Shown: positions 33,883 through 43,601 of the stretch, piece by piece
Position numbering within the stretch: position 1 is the first letter of the stretch
How the letters are laid out: every line of letters begins with the position of its first letter
NCBI GenBank assembly: GCA_964429485.1
Contig: CAYSBW010000007.1
Coordinates: forward strand, 3,455-67,454
Reading direction: 5' to 3'
From: JAPLKB01 sp964429485
Lineage (GTDB): Bacteria > Desulfobacterota > Syntrophorhabdia > Syntrophorhabdales > Syntrophorhabdaceae
DNA: 64,000 nt
Made by a program: the position numbers and the translations under genes
The notes under the pieces: generated by a model
What the model was told of the DNA's origin: nothing
What the model saw: the letters and a program-made list of their open reading frames with translations, nothing else
Databases searched by the model: none

Positions 33883-35628
33883 ATGAAAACAGAATTAATG
33901 AAAAAATTACTCAATGTTTCAAAAGGTATTGACTATCCCGATACTGTCATCAGGAATGGAAAAATAATCAATGTATTTACAAATGAGATTCAAGAAGGTC
34001 TGGCAATTTTAATAAAAGATGGTTGGATTGTATCTGTAAAAAGAGATGAAGGTATAATTATCCCTGAATCTGTAACAGAGATTGATGCAGAGGGACTGTA
34101 TCTTTGTCCGGGATTTATTGATGCCCATACCCATCTTGACAGTGTTTTGTCGTACAGCGAACTCGTCCCCTATGCTATCAGAGGGGGTACGACAACGGTT
34201 GTATCAGAAACAGCAATGGTTTCAACAGCTTGTGGTATAAAAGGTGTACTGTCCTTTATAGGCAGCACAAAGGGATATCCTCTGAAATGCTATTTTGTTG
34301 CAGCGCCGCTTACCCCTCCATTCCCTGCAATGGAGAGCGGTCTTGGCTTGACCCTTAAACAATTTAACAGTCTCCTTAAAAGAAATGATTTTGTAGGTAT
34401 TGGCGAAGGCTATTGGACTGGGATTCTTGATGGAAACGACAGAGTTCTCAAACAAGCTTCTCTTGCCATATCCCTCAACAAAAAACTTGATGGGCATTCT
34501 TCTGGAGCAAGAGGGGAAAAATTTGTACAGTATCTGCTTACAGGGATTACCTCCTGCCATGAATCTATCACTATCAAGGAAGCGCTGGATAAACTCAGAT
34601 TTGGCGTTTATGTCATGATAAGAGAAGGTTTTATAAGAAAGGAGCTTGGCGAACTTTCAAAACTTAAAGACTATGACGTTGATAATAGAAGAATCATCCT
34701 TGTTTCCGATCTTTTTGATCCTGTCATGCTTATTGAAGAGGGTTATCTTGATTCTGTAGTCAAACGAGCAATTTCCTGCGGTTTCTCTCCTTTAGATGCG
34801 ATTAAAATGGTGACAATTAACCCTGCAGATTATTATGGTCTAAGATTCGCAGGCGCTATAGCCCCCTTGAGATGGGCTGATATAATATTTCTGTCAGGCA
34901 TAGAAAAGGTGGTTGTTGAAAAAGTTATGTGTAACGGCAGGATAGTATTTTCCAACGGGTCTTTCAGGGATAAAATTAAGCCTTGTTTTTATCCAGAGGA
35001 AATGAAACATACTATTTCAGTGGAAAAGATGAAAGAAGACGATTTTAAAATAAAATCAAAATCATCAAAGAATCGAGTAAGAGTAGAGGAACTTGTAAAT
35101 GAAACCATATCAAAGGAGCTTATTTGGGAAGCCCCTGCCGAGAACGGTTTTATAAAAAACGATATTCTAAATGACATTATTTGTGCAGCTGTAATACACC
35201 GTAATAATAAAAAAAGAATGGGAAAAGGTTTTATAAAGGGAACAGGAATAAAAAATGGCGCAATTGCAACTACACTTATCTGGGATACGTGCAATATCCT
35301 TGTGATAGGCAGCAATGAAAAGGATATGAAGGAAGCAGTCAACAGACTTATAGACCTACAGGGAGGTATAACAATATCAAGGGAGGGAAAAATCATCTAC
35401 GAGTTACCCATGCCTGTTTACGGGCTTGTATCTCCTGATCCCATAGAAATATTGAGAGACAAAATAAAATTCCTCAATGAAGCAATGAAGGCCATAGGTT
35501 CATCATTAAAAAGACCCTTTCTTGCTGTTCAGACAATACCCTTTACAGGTTTGCCTCTTTTAAGAATAACAGACAGGGGACTTGCTGATGTAAAAAACAA
35601 AAAGTTAGTTTCTCTGATTGTGGACTGA
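33883..35628 (+). CDS. ade: Adenine deaminase
   Basis: 581-residue amidohydrolase, the normal length for bacterial Ade, converting adenine to hypoxanthine with a binuclear metal site. Motifs are GFIDAHTHLDS, VGIGEGYWTG, DGHSSGARG and TSCHES; the C-terminal domain holds the ATTLIWDTCN-type segment. In the usual TDD motif region the sequence is LVSDLFDP. GAGG lies just upstream of the ATG. No purine riboswitch was found in the 129-bp leader. It stands alone, followed by the initiator tRNA. Confidence 0.9.
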   Translation: MKTELMKKLLNVSKGIDYPDTVIRNGKIINVFTNEIQEGLAILIKDGWIVSVKRDEGIIIPESVTEIDAEGLYLCPGFIDAHTHLDSVLSYSELVPYAIRGGTTTVVSETAMVSTACGIKGVLSFIGSTKGYPLKCYFVAAPLTPPFPAMESGLGLTLKQFNSLLKRNDFVGIGEGYWTGILDGNDRVLKQASLAISLNKKLDGHSSGARGEKFVQYLLTGITSCHESITIKEALDKLRFGVYVMIREGFIRKELGELSKLKDYDVDNRRIILVSDLFDPVMLIEEGYLDSVVKRAISCGFSPLDAIKMVTINPADYYGLRFAGAIAPLRWADIIFLSGIEKVVVEKVMCNGRIVFSNGSFRDKIKPCFYPEEMKHTISVEKMKEDDFKIKSKSSKNRVRVEELVNETISKELIWEAPAENGFIKNDILNDIICAAVIHRNNKKRMGKGFIKGTGIKNGAIATTLIWDTCNILVIGSNEKDMKEAVNRLIDLQGGITISREGKIIYELPMPVYGLVSPDPIEILRDKIKFLNEAMKAIGSSLKRPFLAVQTIPFTGLPLLRITDRGLADVKNKKLVSLIVD

Positions 35629-35741
35629 TCTATTTCCTTTCCAACGCCCTGATATTATCAGAGAGAAAATTTTTTTAAAACAAATTGTCCTTTCAGACCA
35701 GAAGCTTGCCGCTGTGTAAAATGAAAAAGTGTATAAAATGA

Positions 35742-35770
35742 TTGACTTTTGAGGTTTTTTTCATTAGTAT
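35742..35770 (+). promoter_or_regulatory. Promoter of the initiator tRNA gene
   Basis: TTGACT (35742-35747) and TAGTAT (35765-35770) with a 17-bp spacer, ending 14 bp before the mature tRNA 5' end. Confidence 0.6.
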
Positions 35771-35784
35771 ATGGACATTCAAAC

Positions 35785-35861
<77 letters not shown>

Positions 35862-35869
35862 ATGAAATC

Positions 35870-35904
35870 AAGGGGATTAACCATCAGGTTAATCCCCTTT
35901 TTTT
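35870..35904 (+). terminator. Rho-independent terminator after the initiator tRNA
   Basis: AAGGGGATTAACC (35870-35882) pairs perfectly with GGTTAATCCCCTT (35887-35899) across a 4-nt loop, followed by T residues to 35904. It is 8 bp beyond the tRNA CCA. Confidence 0.95.
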
Positions 35905-36017
35905 ATTCTATTATTATTAATTTGTGATAAAAATACTCCTGCAAACCCCTCTTTAAATATAATTTGTTTAAAGAAAAATAATTAAAATATCAAATTATGC
36001 CAGATTTGTAATCTATA

Positions 36018-36644
36018 TCAGGGAGTGCCTAAAATCATTGTTTTTGCTTCAGGCGTTAGAATTGGAGTTGCCCATTCGATGATTTTATCTATCGGTACAT
36101 CAGCGTAACTGTCTCTAAATAGAACATACTCTATGTGCAGACGGCCATCTCTTGTATGAGAATTAAAGAGAGCATCTTTTTTCCCGTCAAACTGAACAGG
36201 GATTATGAGATCCTTGCAGGTTTCAATGTCGAAGGAGGGGTTTGCTTTGATCCATTTTCCATCAAGATACAGTTCTGCAAAACCATGATCAGGCAGTTCG
36301 TTCCCCTTAATGAGACTGGCAAGTTTATCAGGGAGCAGATGAACTCTTATGACAGCGAATCTTATTCTCGCAGGTATTTGTAGTGCTCTTGACAGTGCGA
36401 CAAGAAGAACAGCCTTTTGAGTGCAAAAACCTTCTTTACGGTTGAGAGTATTACTTGCTCTGTAGTGCTCTGGCAGTAAACGCTTTAGATATGGGTTATA
36501 TTTGATATGATCCCGGACAAAGTAGAAAAGGGCTACAGCTTTTTCAATATCAGTTTCTAAATGATTTGATAGTTTTTTCGCTTTCTGTATTATTACAGGA
36601 TTATCCGAATCAATAATTTCCGTGGACTGTAAGTATTTATGCAT
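36018..36644 (-). CDS. Transglutaminase-like cysteine protease-fold protein
   Basis: 208 residues. The catalytic triad of the transglutaminase-like superfamily is visible: C74 in NRKEGFCTQKAVLLVAL, H120 in DHGFAELYLDGKW and D139 in ANPSFD. A preceding helical part contains FYFVRDHIKYNPY. There is no signal peptide. Bacterial members are peptidases or amidases of unknown substrate. It is monocistronic. Confidence 0.85.
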   Translation of the reverse strand: MHKYLQSTEIIDSDNPVIIQKAKKLSNHLETDIEKAVALFYFVRDHIKYNPYLKRLLPEHYRASNTLNRKEGFCTQKAVLLVALSRALQIPARIRFAVIRVHLLPDKLASLIKGNELPDHGFAELYLDGKWIKANPSFDIETCKDLIIPVQFDGKKDALFNSHTRDGRLHIEYVLFRDSYADVPIDKIIEWATPILTPEAKTMILGTP

Positions 36645-37023
36645 CAGCCCTCCTTGAGATGAATAATATCAGGATTAATTTTTTTACATAGATTCTTATT
36701 ATATACCAAGTGCCCCCATTGCTAAAGACAAATCACGTAAATTGTGACAATAGCAAAACCGTTACCTGGGGCTTGCTTTCCTATACAAAAAATGTGCTTT
36801 GTGCCCTTCTTTATCGCTTATTCCACGAGTCTTATTGAGAATGTCTTGTCTTATTTTAAAGGACAACCAAAAGATATATTCCCTGATGGAATACCCTGGA
36901 TTATCAAGAGGAAGAAATTGCAACCTCTTTGACTGTACAGAAGGGAAAAACAATGGGTGTTAATAAAAACATATTTTTAGTATTAATTCGTTTAAAAGGT
37001 AATAAAAATCAGTAAGAATTGTT
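36645..37023. other. Intergenic region without a supported gene
   Basis: 379 bp between the transglutaminase-like gene and the TetR promoter. Overlapping open frames of 62-63 codons on both strands (about 36744-36953) have no ribosome site, family resemblance or conserved neighbour and are not called. No repeats or RNA genes were seen. Confidence 0.35.
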
Positions 37024-37067
37024 TTGACAACATAAGTTTCTGTATGCTATTTAGATTCATACAATCT
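37024..37067 (+). promoter_or_regulatory. Promoter with candidate TetR operator upstream of the efflux operon
   Basis: A perfect TTGACA (37024-37029) is followed by TATTTA (37048-37053, 18-bp spacer). Immediately downstream is the inverted repeat AGATT-CATAC-AATCT (37053-37067), with perfect 5-bp arms. It lies where a repressor would block initiation, 35 bp before the tetR start. Autoregulation by the TetR protein is a reasonable inference. Confidence 0.5.
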
Positions 37068-37101
37068 GGACGGTATACTTAAAATAGACGAGGGTATTTT
37101 G

Positions 37102-37653
37102 ATGGGGGCAAAACAAAGCCTGTATAATGCAATTGTTAATGCAGCCGAGATGGTTGTAATGGAAGCAGGGGCGGCGCATATGACTCTCGACGCGGTTGCT
37201 GCCAGGGCAGGAGTCAGTAAGGGCGGGCTCCTCTATCACTTTCCCACAAAAGATGCTTTACTTGAGGCTATGATCAGAAAGTTGGTGGAAGAACGGACAG
37301 AGTCACGCAAAGAGTTATTAAATAAGCTCCCTGACGGGCCCACCAGGAAACTGAAAGCTTACATGATGTCAGGTTTACTCCGTGATCCTAAGGTAGACCG
37401 AGTAGGTGCGCCCATTCTCGCAGCCTTAGCTCATAACCCGAAACTTGCAGAACCGATAAGGGAGGCAGTGAAAAAACGTTATGCTGAATTTGCATCAGAA
37501 GATGTCCAATTTGAAAAAGCTGTGGTACTGGCCCTTGCAGTTGATGGACTTTTGTTCCAGGAAGTTCTTTCCATATCACCCTTTAATGAGGATCAGCGTG
37601 ATAAAGTTATTGAAGAATTATTGAGGATTGCAGATGAGGGACTTGAAAAGTAA
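37102..37653 (+). CDS. TetR-family transcriptional regulator
   Basis: 183 residues. The N-terminal helix-turn-helix reads MTLDAVAARAGVSKGGLLYHFPTKDALLEAMI, typical of TetR proteins. The C-terminal ligand domain is of the short type, with KAVVLALAVDGLLFQEVL. ATG at 37102 has GAGGG at 37090-37094. It heads the operon tetR-MFP-RND-OMF and most likely represses it, releasing on binding a pump substrate. Confidence 0.93.
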   Translation: MGAKQSLYNAIVNAAEMVVMEAGAAHMTLDAVAARAGVSKGGLLYHFPTKDALLEAMIRKLVEERTESRKELLNKLPDGPTRKLKAYMMSGLLRDPKVDRVGAPILAALAHNPKLAEPIREAVKKRYAEFASEDVQFEKAVVLALAVDGLLFQEVLSISPFNEDQRDKVIEELLRIADEGLEK

Positions 37654-37745
37654 TATAAAAAATAAACTGTGTAGTACATGTCTGATCTTATTCCCATGCA
37701 CACGATTATATGTAACAATGTTTGATTTTTTCATGGAGGATTACG

Positions 37746-38975
37746 ATGATGTTGAAGGATATAAAAACAGTATTTTGTTTAATTAGTGTTGTTTCCGTTA
37801 TTCTATTACTGTCTTGTTTACCGGCATGTGGAAATAAAAAAGGGGTATCTCAGGGCGGTCCTCCCGAAGTTGCCGTAGTGGTAATAAAAACAGATCGTGT
37901 ACCTGTTATTACGGAATTGCCAGGAAGGACTTCCGCATATCTTGTTGCTGATGTGAGACCTCAGGTCAACGGCATCATTCAGAACAGATTCTTTACAGAA
38001 GGAAGTAACGTCAGGGCGGGTGATGTTTTATACCGGATAGATCCTGCCATTTATGAGGCGGCCTATGCCGGCGCCAAAGCAGCCCTTGCCAGAGCGGAAG
38101 CCAATGTTGTGTCAATAGGAAACAGGGTCAAAAGATACAAGGACCTTGTTGAAATAAATGCCATAAGCAAACAGGATTATGATGATGCAGTTGCAGCTCT
38201 TAAGCAGTCGGAAGCTGAGGTTGAGGCCAACAAAGCGGCAACCGAAAGCGCAAGGATAAATCTTTCCTATACCAATATTAAGGCTCCTATATCGGGCCGT
38301 ATAGGAAAATCCAATGTAACGGTAGGCGCTCTTGTGACTGCAAATCAACCTTCTGCTCTTGCTGTTATCCAGCAGCTTGATCCCATATATGTAGATGCAA
38401 CTCAATCAAGTTCGAATCTGCTTGATCTTAAACGCCATATTGCAGCCGGAAAGATTAAGGGCAGTGGCCCTGATCAGGCAAAAGTTAAATTAGTGCTCGA
38501 AGACGGAACGCTGTACCCACAGGAAGGAAATCTTAAATTTTCAGACGTTACCGTAGATCCAAGCACCGGATCTTTCATCCTCCGCATGGTCTTTCCTAAC
38601 AGTAAAAATTTACTGTTGCCGGGCATGTATGTGAGGGCTGTTGTTCAGGAAGGAATAGCTGATAATGCAGTCCTTGCTCCACAACAGGGTGTTACGCAAG
38701 ACCCGAAAGGCAATCCTGTCTGCCTGATTGTAAATGACCAGGATAAAGTTGAGCAGCGAGCGCTCAAAGTAGATCGTACCATTGGTGATAAATGGCTTGT
38801 CGCTGACGGCCTTAATCCTGGAGACCGGCTGATTGTTGAAGGTATTCAAAAGGTTCGTCCAGGTATCTCAGTAAAGGTTGTGATGTTCGGTGAAGATAAC
38901 AGGGAAGATCAGGGAATGGAGAAGGCAGGCAAGCTCCCTGAGAATGTTATTCCATCTTCTGAAAAAGCAAAATAA
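37746..38975 (+). CDS. RND efflux periplasmic adaptor (AcrA/MexA type)
   Basis: 409 residues. A lipoprotein-like signal ends near SCLPACGNK, so lipidation at one of those Cys is likely. The adaptor core has TELPGRTSAYLVADVRPQVNG (barrel-sandwich strand), an alpha-helical hairpin (about 90-165, with IGNRVKRYKDLVEINAISKQ) and the lipoyl half INLSYTNIKAPISGRIG. It joins the inner-membrane pump to the outer-membrane channel. The start at 37746 follows GGAGGA. The pump gene follows after 13 bp. Confidence 0.94.
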   Translation: MMLKDIKTVFCLISVVSVILLLSCLPACGNKKGVSQGGPPEVAVVVIKTDRVPVITELPGRTSAYLVADVRPQVNGIIQNRFFTEGSNVRAGDVLYRIDPAIYEAAYAGAKAALARAEANVVSIGNRVKRYKDLVEINAISKQDYDDAVAALKQSEAEVEANKAATESARINLSYTNIKAPISGRIGKSNVTVGALVTANQPSALAVIQQLDPIYVDATQSSSNLLDLKRHIAAGKIKGSGPDQAKVKLVLEDGTLYPQEGNLKFSDVTVDPSTGSFILRMVFPNSKNLLLPGMYVRAVVQEGIADNAVLAPQQGVTQDPKGNPVCLIVNDQDKVEQRALKVDRTIGDKWLVADGLNPGDRLIVEGIQKVRPGISVKVVMFGEDNREDQGMEKAGKLPENVIPSSEKAK

Positions 38976-38988
38976 ACGGAGGCAGCCA

Positions 38989-41900
38989 ATGTTATCAAAA
39001 TTCTTTCTTGACCGCCCTGTTTTTGCCTGGGTTATAGCTATAATAATAATGCTTTTAGGCGCTCTCGCCATCTATAATCTTCCCATATCTCAGTACCCTC
39101 CCATTGCACCGCCTTCGATTTACATTCAGGTTTCTTATCCGGGCGCTTCAGCTGAGACTGTTGAAAACAGCGTAACCCAGATAATCGAACAGAAAATGAC
39201 AGGTCTCGATAAAATGATTTATCTTTCAGCTACAAGCGATTCGGCTGGAGGTTCCCGTATAGAGTTGACTTTTGCCCCAGGGACTGACCCGGACCTTGCC
39301 TGGTCCAAGGTTCAAAACAAGCTCCAACTTGCAATGTCAAACCTCCCTGAAGCGGTCCAGCGCCAGGGTGTTACTGTCGGAAAAGCAACAAGAAATTATT
39401 TAATCATAGTGGGTTTGATCTCGGAAGATGGAAGTATGGATGGTAATGATTTGCGGGATTATGCACAATCCAATTTGGAAAAAGTTCTGGCAAGAGTGCC
39501 GGGCGTCGGTGAAGTGGAAAATTTTGGATCGCAGTATGCCATGCGTATCTGGCTAAACACTGATAAACTTACTGATTATAGCATTACAATTAACGATGTT
39601 ATTGCTGCTCTTAAAACATACAACATCGAAGTTTCTGCAGGCCAGTTCGGAGGAGCTCCTGCAGTGCAGGGGCAGAGGCTGAATGCATCGATCATCGTGC
39701 AAAGCATGCTCAAGACTCCGGAAGAATTTTCTGCTATTCCAGTCCGCGTCAATCCTGATGGCTCTTCGGTTCTTATCAAAGACTTGGGAAGGGTGGAACT
39801 TGGCACAGATTCCTATGATATTGAAAGTTTCTACAATGGCAAACCCTCTGCCGGTATGGCTATAAGAATGGCAGCAGGCGCCAATGCCCTGGATACTGCC
39901 GATGCTGTGAAGACTAAAATGGAGGAGATGAGCAGATATTTCCCTCCAGGTATGAAAGTGGTATATCCCTACGACACCACGCCCTTTGTAAAAGTTGCTA
40001 TAAATGAGGTAGTCAAAACCCTTTTTGAAGCTATATTACTTGTTTTTCTGATCATGTGGCTTTTTATGGGTAATATTCGCGCTACTCTTATCCCGACCAT
40101 TGCAGTTCCTGTGGTTCTTCTCGGTACCTTTGCCACACTTTCATTTTTCGGATTTTCCATTAATATGTTGACAATGTTTGCGATGGTTCTGTCTATAGGA
40201 CTTCTTGTAGATGATGCAATTGTTGTTGTTGAGAATGTTGAGAGAATCATGAGCGAGGAAGGGCTTTCGCCAAGGGAGGCTACGGCCAAATCCATGAAAC
40301 AGATAACGAGTGCACTGATCGGCATCGGCCTTGTTCTGTCTGCTGTATTTGGACCAATGGCTTTTTTTGGCGGATCAACCGGAGTCATCTATCGACAGTT
40401 TTCCGTCACGATTATTGCCTCCATGATCCTTTCGGTTATTGTAGCATTAATCCTGACCCCGGTTCTCTGTGCCACTCTGCTTAAGCCTGTTAAAGCAGGG
40501 CATGAACCTGCAGAAAACGCAATTCCTATTCTCCGTCCTTTTTTCAGATGGTTTGACCGTATCTTTTTTAAGTTAAGAGACAGGTATGTGAATATAGTAG
40601 GTAATTCTTTTTCAAAGAAAACGCGTTATGCTGTAATCTATGTCTTGATAGTGGCGGTTGTTGGTATTCTTTTTCTTCGGACACCAACTTCATATGTTCC
40701 GGATGAGGATCAGGGAATCCTTCTTTCCCAGATAATGTTACCCACAGGATCCACTATTGAGCAGACCAAGAAAGTAGTAGACCAGGTTCAGAGTTATTTC
40801 CAGGAGAATGAAAAAGAGGCAGTGGAATCCTGCATGATGGTATCGGGTATAGGTTTTTCAGGAAGATCACAGAACAATGGCCTGATATTTGTCAAACTTA
40901 AGGAATGGAAGCTTCGGAACCGCACGGATTTGAAGGTTAAAGCCATTGCAGAGCGCGCCACAATAGCTTTTTCAAAAATGCGGAGCAGCCTTGTATTTGC
41001 CTTTCCGCCTCCCTCGGTTGTAGAACTGGGCACTGCCACAGGCTTTGATTTCCAGTTGCTTGACAGAGGCGGTCTTGGTCATAAAAAGCTCATGGAGGCC
41101 AGAAACATGCTTCTTGGTATGGCTTCCCAGGATAAACGTATTACAAAAGTACGGCCCAATGGAATGGAAGATGTACCTGAATACAGGCTTGATGTGGACT
41201 GGAAAAGAGCCGGCGCTCTTGGAGTTCCTATTTCATCAATTCATAGCACTATTTCGACTGCCTTCGGGAGTGCCTATATTAATAATTTTATACAGGGTGG
41301 CCGGATCAAACGTGTTTTTCTTCAAGCGGATGCTCCTTACAGAATGCTGCCGAAGGATATAGAAAAACTATATGTGCGCAATACCATGGGGAAAATGGTG
41401 CCATTTTCTTCCTTTGCCACTGCCTACTGGACCTCAGGTTCTCCCAGGCTTGAACGTTTTAACGGTTTTCCGTCCATGAATATTCAAGGCGAGCCTGCTG
41501 CAGGTAGAAGTTCCGGTGAGGCGATGAAGGCCATGGAAGAGATCGCGGCAAAGCTCCCCCAGGGGATCGGTTTTGAATGGACAGGCCTTTCCTATCAGGA
41601 AAAAATGTCAAGCTCCCAGGCGCCTCTGCTGTATGTTTTTTCTATTATTGTTATATTTCTGTGTGTAGCTGCCCTCTACGAGAGCTGGCCTATTCCAATT
41701 GCAAATTTGTTGATGTTGCCTCTTGGAGTTTTTGGAGCAACACTTTTTACATGGTCGCGAGGGCTCCACAATGATGTTTATTTTCAGATAGGTTTCCTTA
41801 TCACCCTTGGTCTGACAACAAAAAATGCTATTCTTATTATACAGTTTGCAAAAGAACGTATAGCAAACGGCGAAGGATTAATTGATGCAACACTTGGAGC

Positions 41901-42162
41901 TGTGCGGGTGAGATTCAGACCTGTCATAATGACATCTCTTGCTTTTTTCTTTGGAGTTCTTCCGCTTGCCATTGCGACAGGTGCAGGGGCAGGGGCTATG
42001 AATGCTATCGGCACTGCTGTAACAGGCGGGATGATGTCAGCAACATTCATAGATCTTTTTTACATACCACTTCTGTTTGTTGTAGTATCACGTTTGTTCA
42101 AGAAAAAAGGAACAGAATCAGGAAATAAAAACCAATCTGTTACTCCTGCGGAGGAGAACTAA
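38989..42162 (+). CDS. RND multidrug efflux pump (AcrB/MexB, HAE1 family)
   Basis: 1057-residue proton-driven trimeric exporter of hydrophobic compounds. The N-terminus MLSKFFLDRPVFAWVIAI and NLPISQYPPIAPPSI are classic HAE1. The proton-relay Asp pair is in LLVDDAIVVVENVE of membrane segment 4, and twelve membrane segments with two large periplasmic loops are evident. The start at 38989 is set by GGAGG 6 bp upstream; the open frame extends further up inside the adaptor gene. The outer-membrane factor gene follows 1 bp after the stop. Confidence 0.96.
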   Translation: MLSKFFLDRPVFAWVIAIIIMLLGALAIYNLPISQYPPIAPPSIYIQVSYPGASAETVENSVTQIIEQKMTGLDKMIYLSATSDSAGGSRIELTFAPGTDPDLAWSKVQNKLQLAMSNLPEAVQRQGVTVGKATRNYLIIVGLISEDGSMDGNDLRDYAQSNLEKVLARVPGVGEVENFGSQYAMRIWLNTDKLTDYSITINDVIAALKTYNIEVSAGQFGGAPAVQGQRLNASIIVQSMLKTPEEFSAIPVRVNPDGSSVLIKDLGRVELGTDSYDIESFYNGKPSAGMAIRMAAGANALDTADAVKTKMEEMSRYFPPGMKVVYPYDTTPFVKVAINEVVKTLFEAILLVFLIMWLFMGNIRATLIPTIAVPVVLLGTFATLSFFGFSINMLTMFAMVLSIGLLVDDAIVVVENVERIMSEEGLSPREATAKSMKQITSALIGIGLVLSAVFGPMAFFGGSTGVIYRQFSVTIIASMILSVIVALILTPVLCATLLKPVKAGHEPAENAIPILRPFFRWFDRIFFKLRDRYVNIVGNSFSKKTRYAVIYVLIVAVVGILFLRTPTSYVPDEDQGILLSQIMLPTGSTIEQTKKVVDQVQSYFQENEKEAVESCMMVSGIGFSGRSQNNGLIFVKLKEWKLRNRTDLKVKAIAERATIAFSKMRSSLVFAFPPPSVVELGTATGFDFQLLDRGGLGHKKLMEARNMLLGMASQDKRITKVRPNGMEDVPEYRLDVDWKRAGALGVPISSIHSTISTAFGSAYINNFIQGGRIKRVFLQADAPYRMLPKDIEKLYVRNTMGKMVPFSSFATAYWTSGSPRLERFNGFPSMNIQGEPAAGRSSGEAMKAMEEIAAKLPQGIGFEWTGLSYQEKMSSSQAPLLYVFSIIVIFLCVAALYESWPIPIANLLMLPLGVFGATLFTWSRGLHNDVYFQIGFLITLGLTTKNAILIIQFAKERIANGEGLIDATLGAVRVRFRPVIMTSLAFFFGVLPLAIATGAGAGAMNAIGTAVTGGMMSATFIDLFYIPLLFVVVSRLFKKKGTESGNKNQSVTPAEEN

Positions 42163-42163
42163 G

Positions 42164-43570
42164 ATGATAAGAAATACATTGTTATTCATGCTTATTATTT
42201 TAATTTTAATTGGATGTACAACCATGGCCCCGGATTATCAAAGACCCTCATCCCCTGTCCCTGCAGAATGGCCTGAAGGCCCTGCCTATAAAAAAAGTGA
42301 TATTCAAAAAACTAATTCAAATATTTCCGAAATAGCCTGGCAGGATTTCTATGTCGATCAAAAAATGCAGAAGGTAATAGAACTTGCTCTGAAAAATAAC
42401 AGGGATCTTCGTACATCAATGTTAAATGTGGAAAAAACAAGGGCTCTATACAGGATTCAACGGGCAGAAATGCTTCCTGCCATCAATGCATCAGGCACCT
42501 GGACTGAACAGAGAATACCGGCCGATATCTCATCAGAATCAGGTGAAGCTATGAATTTTAAGCAGTACAGCGTAGGAGTAGGAATAAGCTCCTGGGAGAT
42601 TGATTTTTTTGGCCGCCTTCGCAGTCTCAAAGATCGTGCTCTCGAGCAGTACCTTGCTACTGAACAGGCAGCCCGTAGTGCCAGGATATCCCTTGTAGCC
42701 GAGGTTGCAAAGGTGTATCTGACACTTGCAGCTGACCGTGAGAACCAGAAGCTTGCAGAATCAACTCTTGCAACACAGAATACTACTTATAATTTGATTA
42801 AACGCAGGTATGAAATGGGGGTGTCATCGGAACTGGATCTGCAACAATCACAAACCCGTCTGGATGCTGCACGTGTTGATGTGGCAAAGTACACCAGACA
42901 GGTTGCTCTTGATGAGAATGCGCTGAATCTTCTTGTTGGTTCGCAGGTTTCTGCCGAATATTTGCCGGATAAGTTAAGTACAGTTGCAGCACCAAAGGAT
43001 ATTTCAGCCGGTCTTCCCTCCGAAGTTCTGCTTAATCGTCCTGACATCCTTCAGGCTGAACATCTTCTCAAGGCTGCCAATGCCAATATTGGTGCAGCCC
43101 GGGCAGCTTTTTTCCCAAGGATTTTTCTAACCACGAGTGTTGGGACAACAAGTGACCAATTGTCAGGATTGTTTGCGGCTGGTTCAAGTACATGGACTTT
43201 TATGCCGCAGGTTACCATGCCTATATTTGATGTTCGTGTATGGGCTGCATCAGATGCGATCAAGATTGAAAGGGAAATCGCGCTTGTCCAGTACGAGAAA
43301 GCTATTCAGACAGGTTTCAAGGAAGTTGCCGATGTTCTTGCATGGAGAGGGACTGTCGACGATCAGTTGGCAGCACAGGAATCACTCGTCAAGGCATCAT
43401 CTGAAACTTATCGTCTTTCTGATGCCCGTTACAAGAAAGGGATTGACAGCTATCTCCCTTCTCTTGATGCACAGCGTTCTTTATATGCTGCTCGGCAGGG
43501 GCAAATTTCTCTCCTTCTGGCAAAGCTTAATAATTTTGTAACATTCTATAAAGTGCTGGGTGGTGAGTAG
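42164..43570 (+). CDS. Outer-membrane efflux channel lipoprotein (OprM/NodT family)
   Basis: 468 residues. The lipobox is LILIGC followed by TTMAPDY, as in OprM-type proteins. The two repeated helical-barrel halves are present, with ISSWEIDFFGRLRSLKDRA and SVGISSWE-type segments and LLNRPDILQAEHLLKAANANIGAARAAFFP split over the second half. It completes the tripartite pump with the two preceding genes. Confidence 0.94.
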   Translation: MIRNTLLFMLIILILIGCTTMAPDYQRPSSPVPAEWPEGPAYKKSDIQKTNSNISEIAWQDFYVDQKMQKVIELALKNNRDLRTSMLNVEKTRALYRIQRAEMLPAINASGTWTEQRIPADISSESGEAMNFKQYSVGVGISSWEIDFFGRLRSLKDRALEQYLATEQAARSARISLVAEVAKVYLTLAADRENQKLAESTLATQNTTYNLIKRRYEMGVSSELDLQQSQTRLDAARVDVAKYTRQVALDENALNLLVGSQVSAEYLPDKLSTVAAPKDISAGLPSEVLLNRPDILQAEHLLKAANANIGAARAAFFPRIFLTTSVGTTSDQLSGLFAAGSSTWTFMPQVTMPIFDVRVWAASDAIKIEREIALVQYEKAIQTGFKEVADVLAWRGTVDDQLAAQESLVKASSETYRLSDARYKKGIDSYLPSLDAQRSLYAARQGQISLLLAKLNNFVTFYKVLGGE

Positions 43571-43601
43571 TGAGTAGAAAGGTAGGGTCAGGATTATAAT
43601 T

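Noticed and set aside
36744..36953. Overlapping 62/63-codon frames on both strands
   Set aside because: No ribosome site, no similarity recognised, mutually exclusive.
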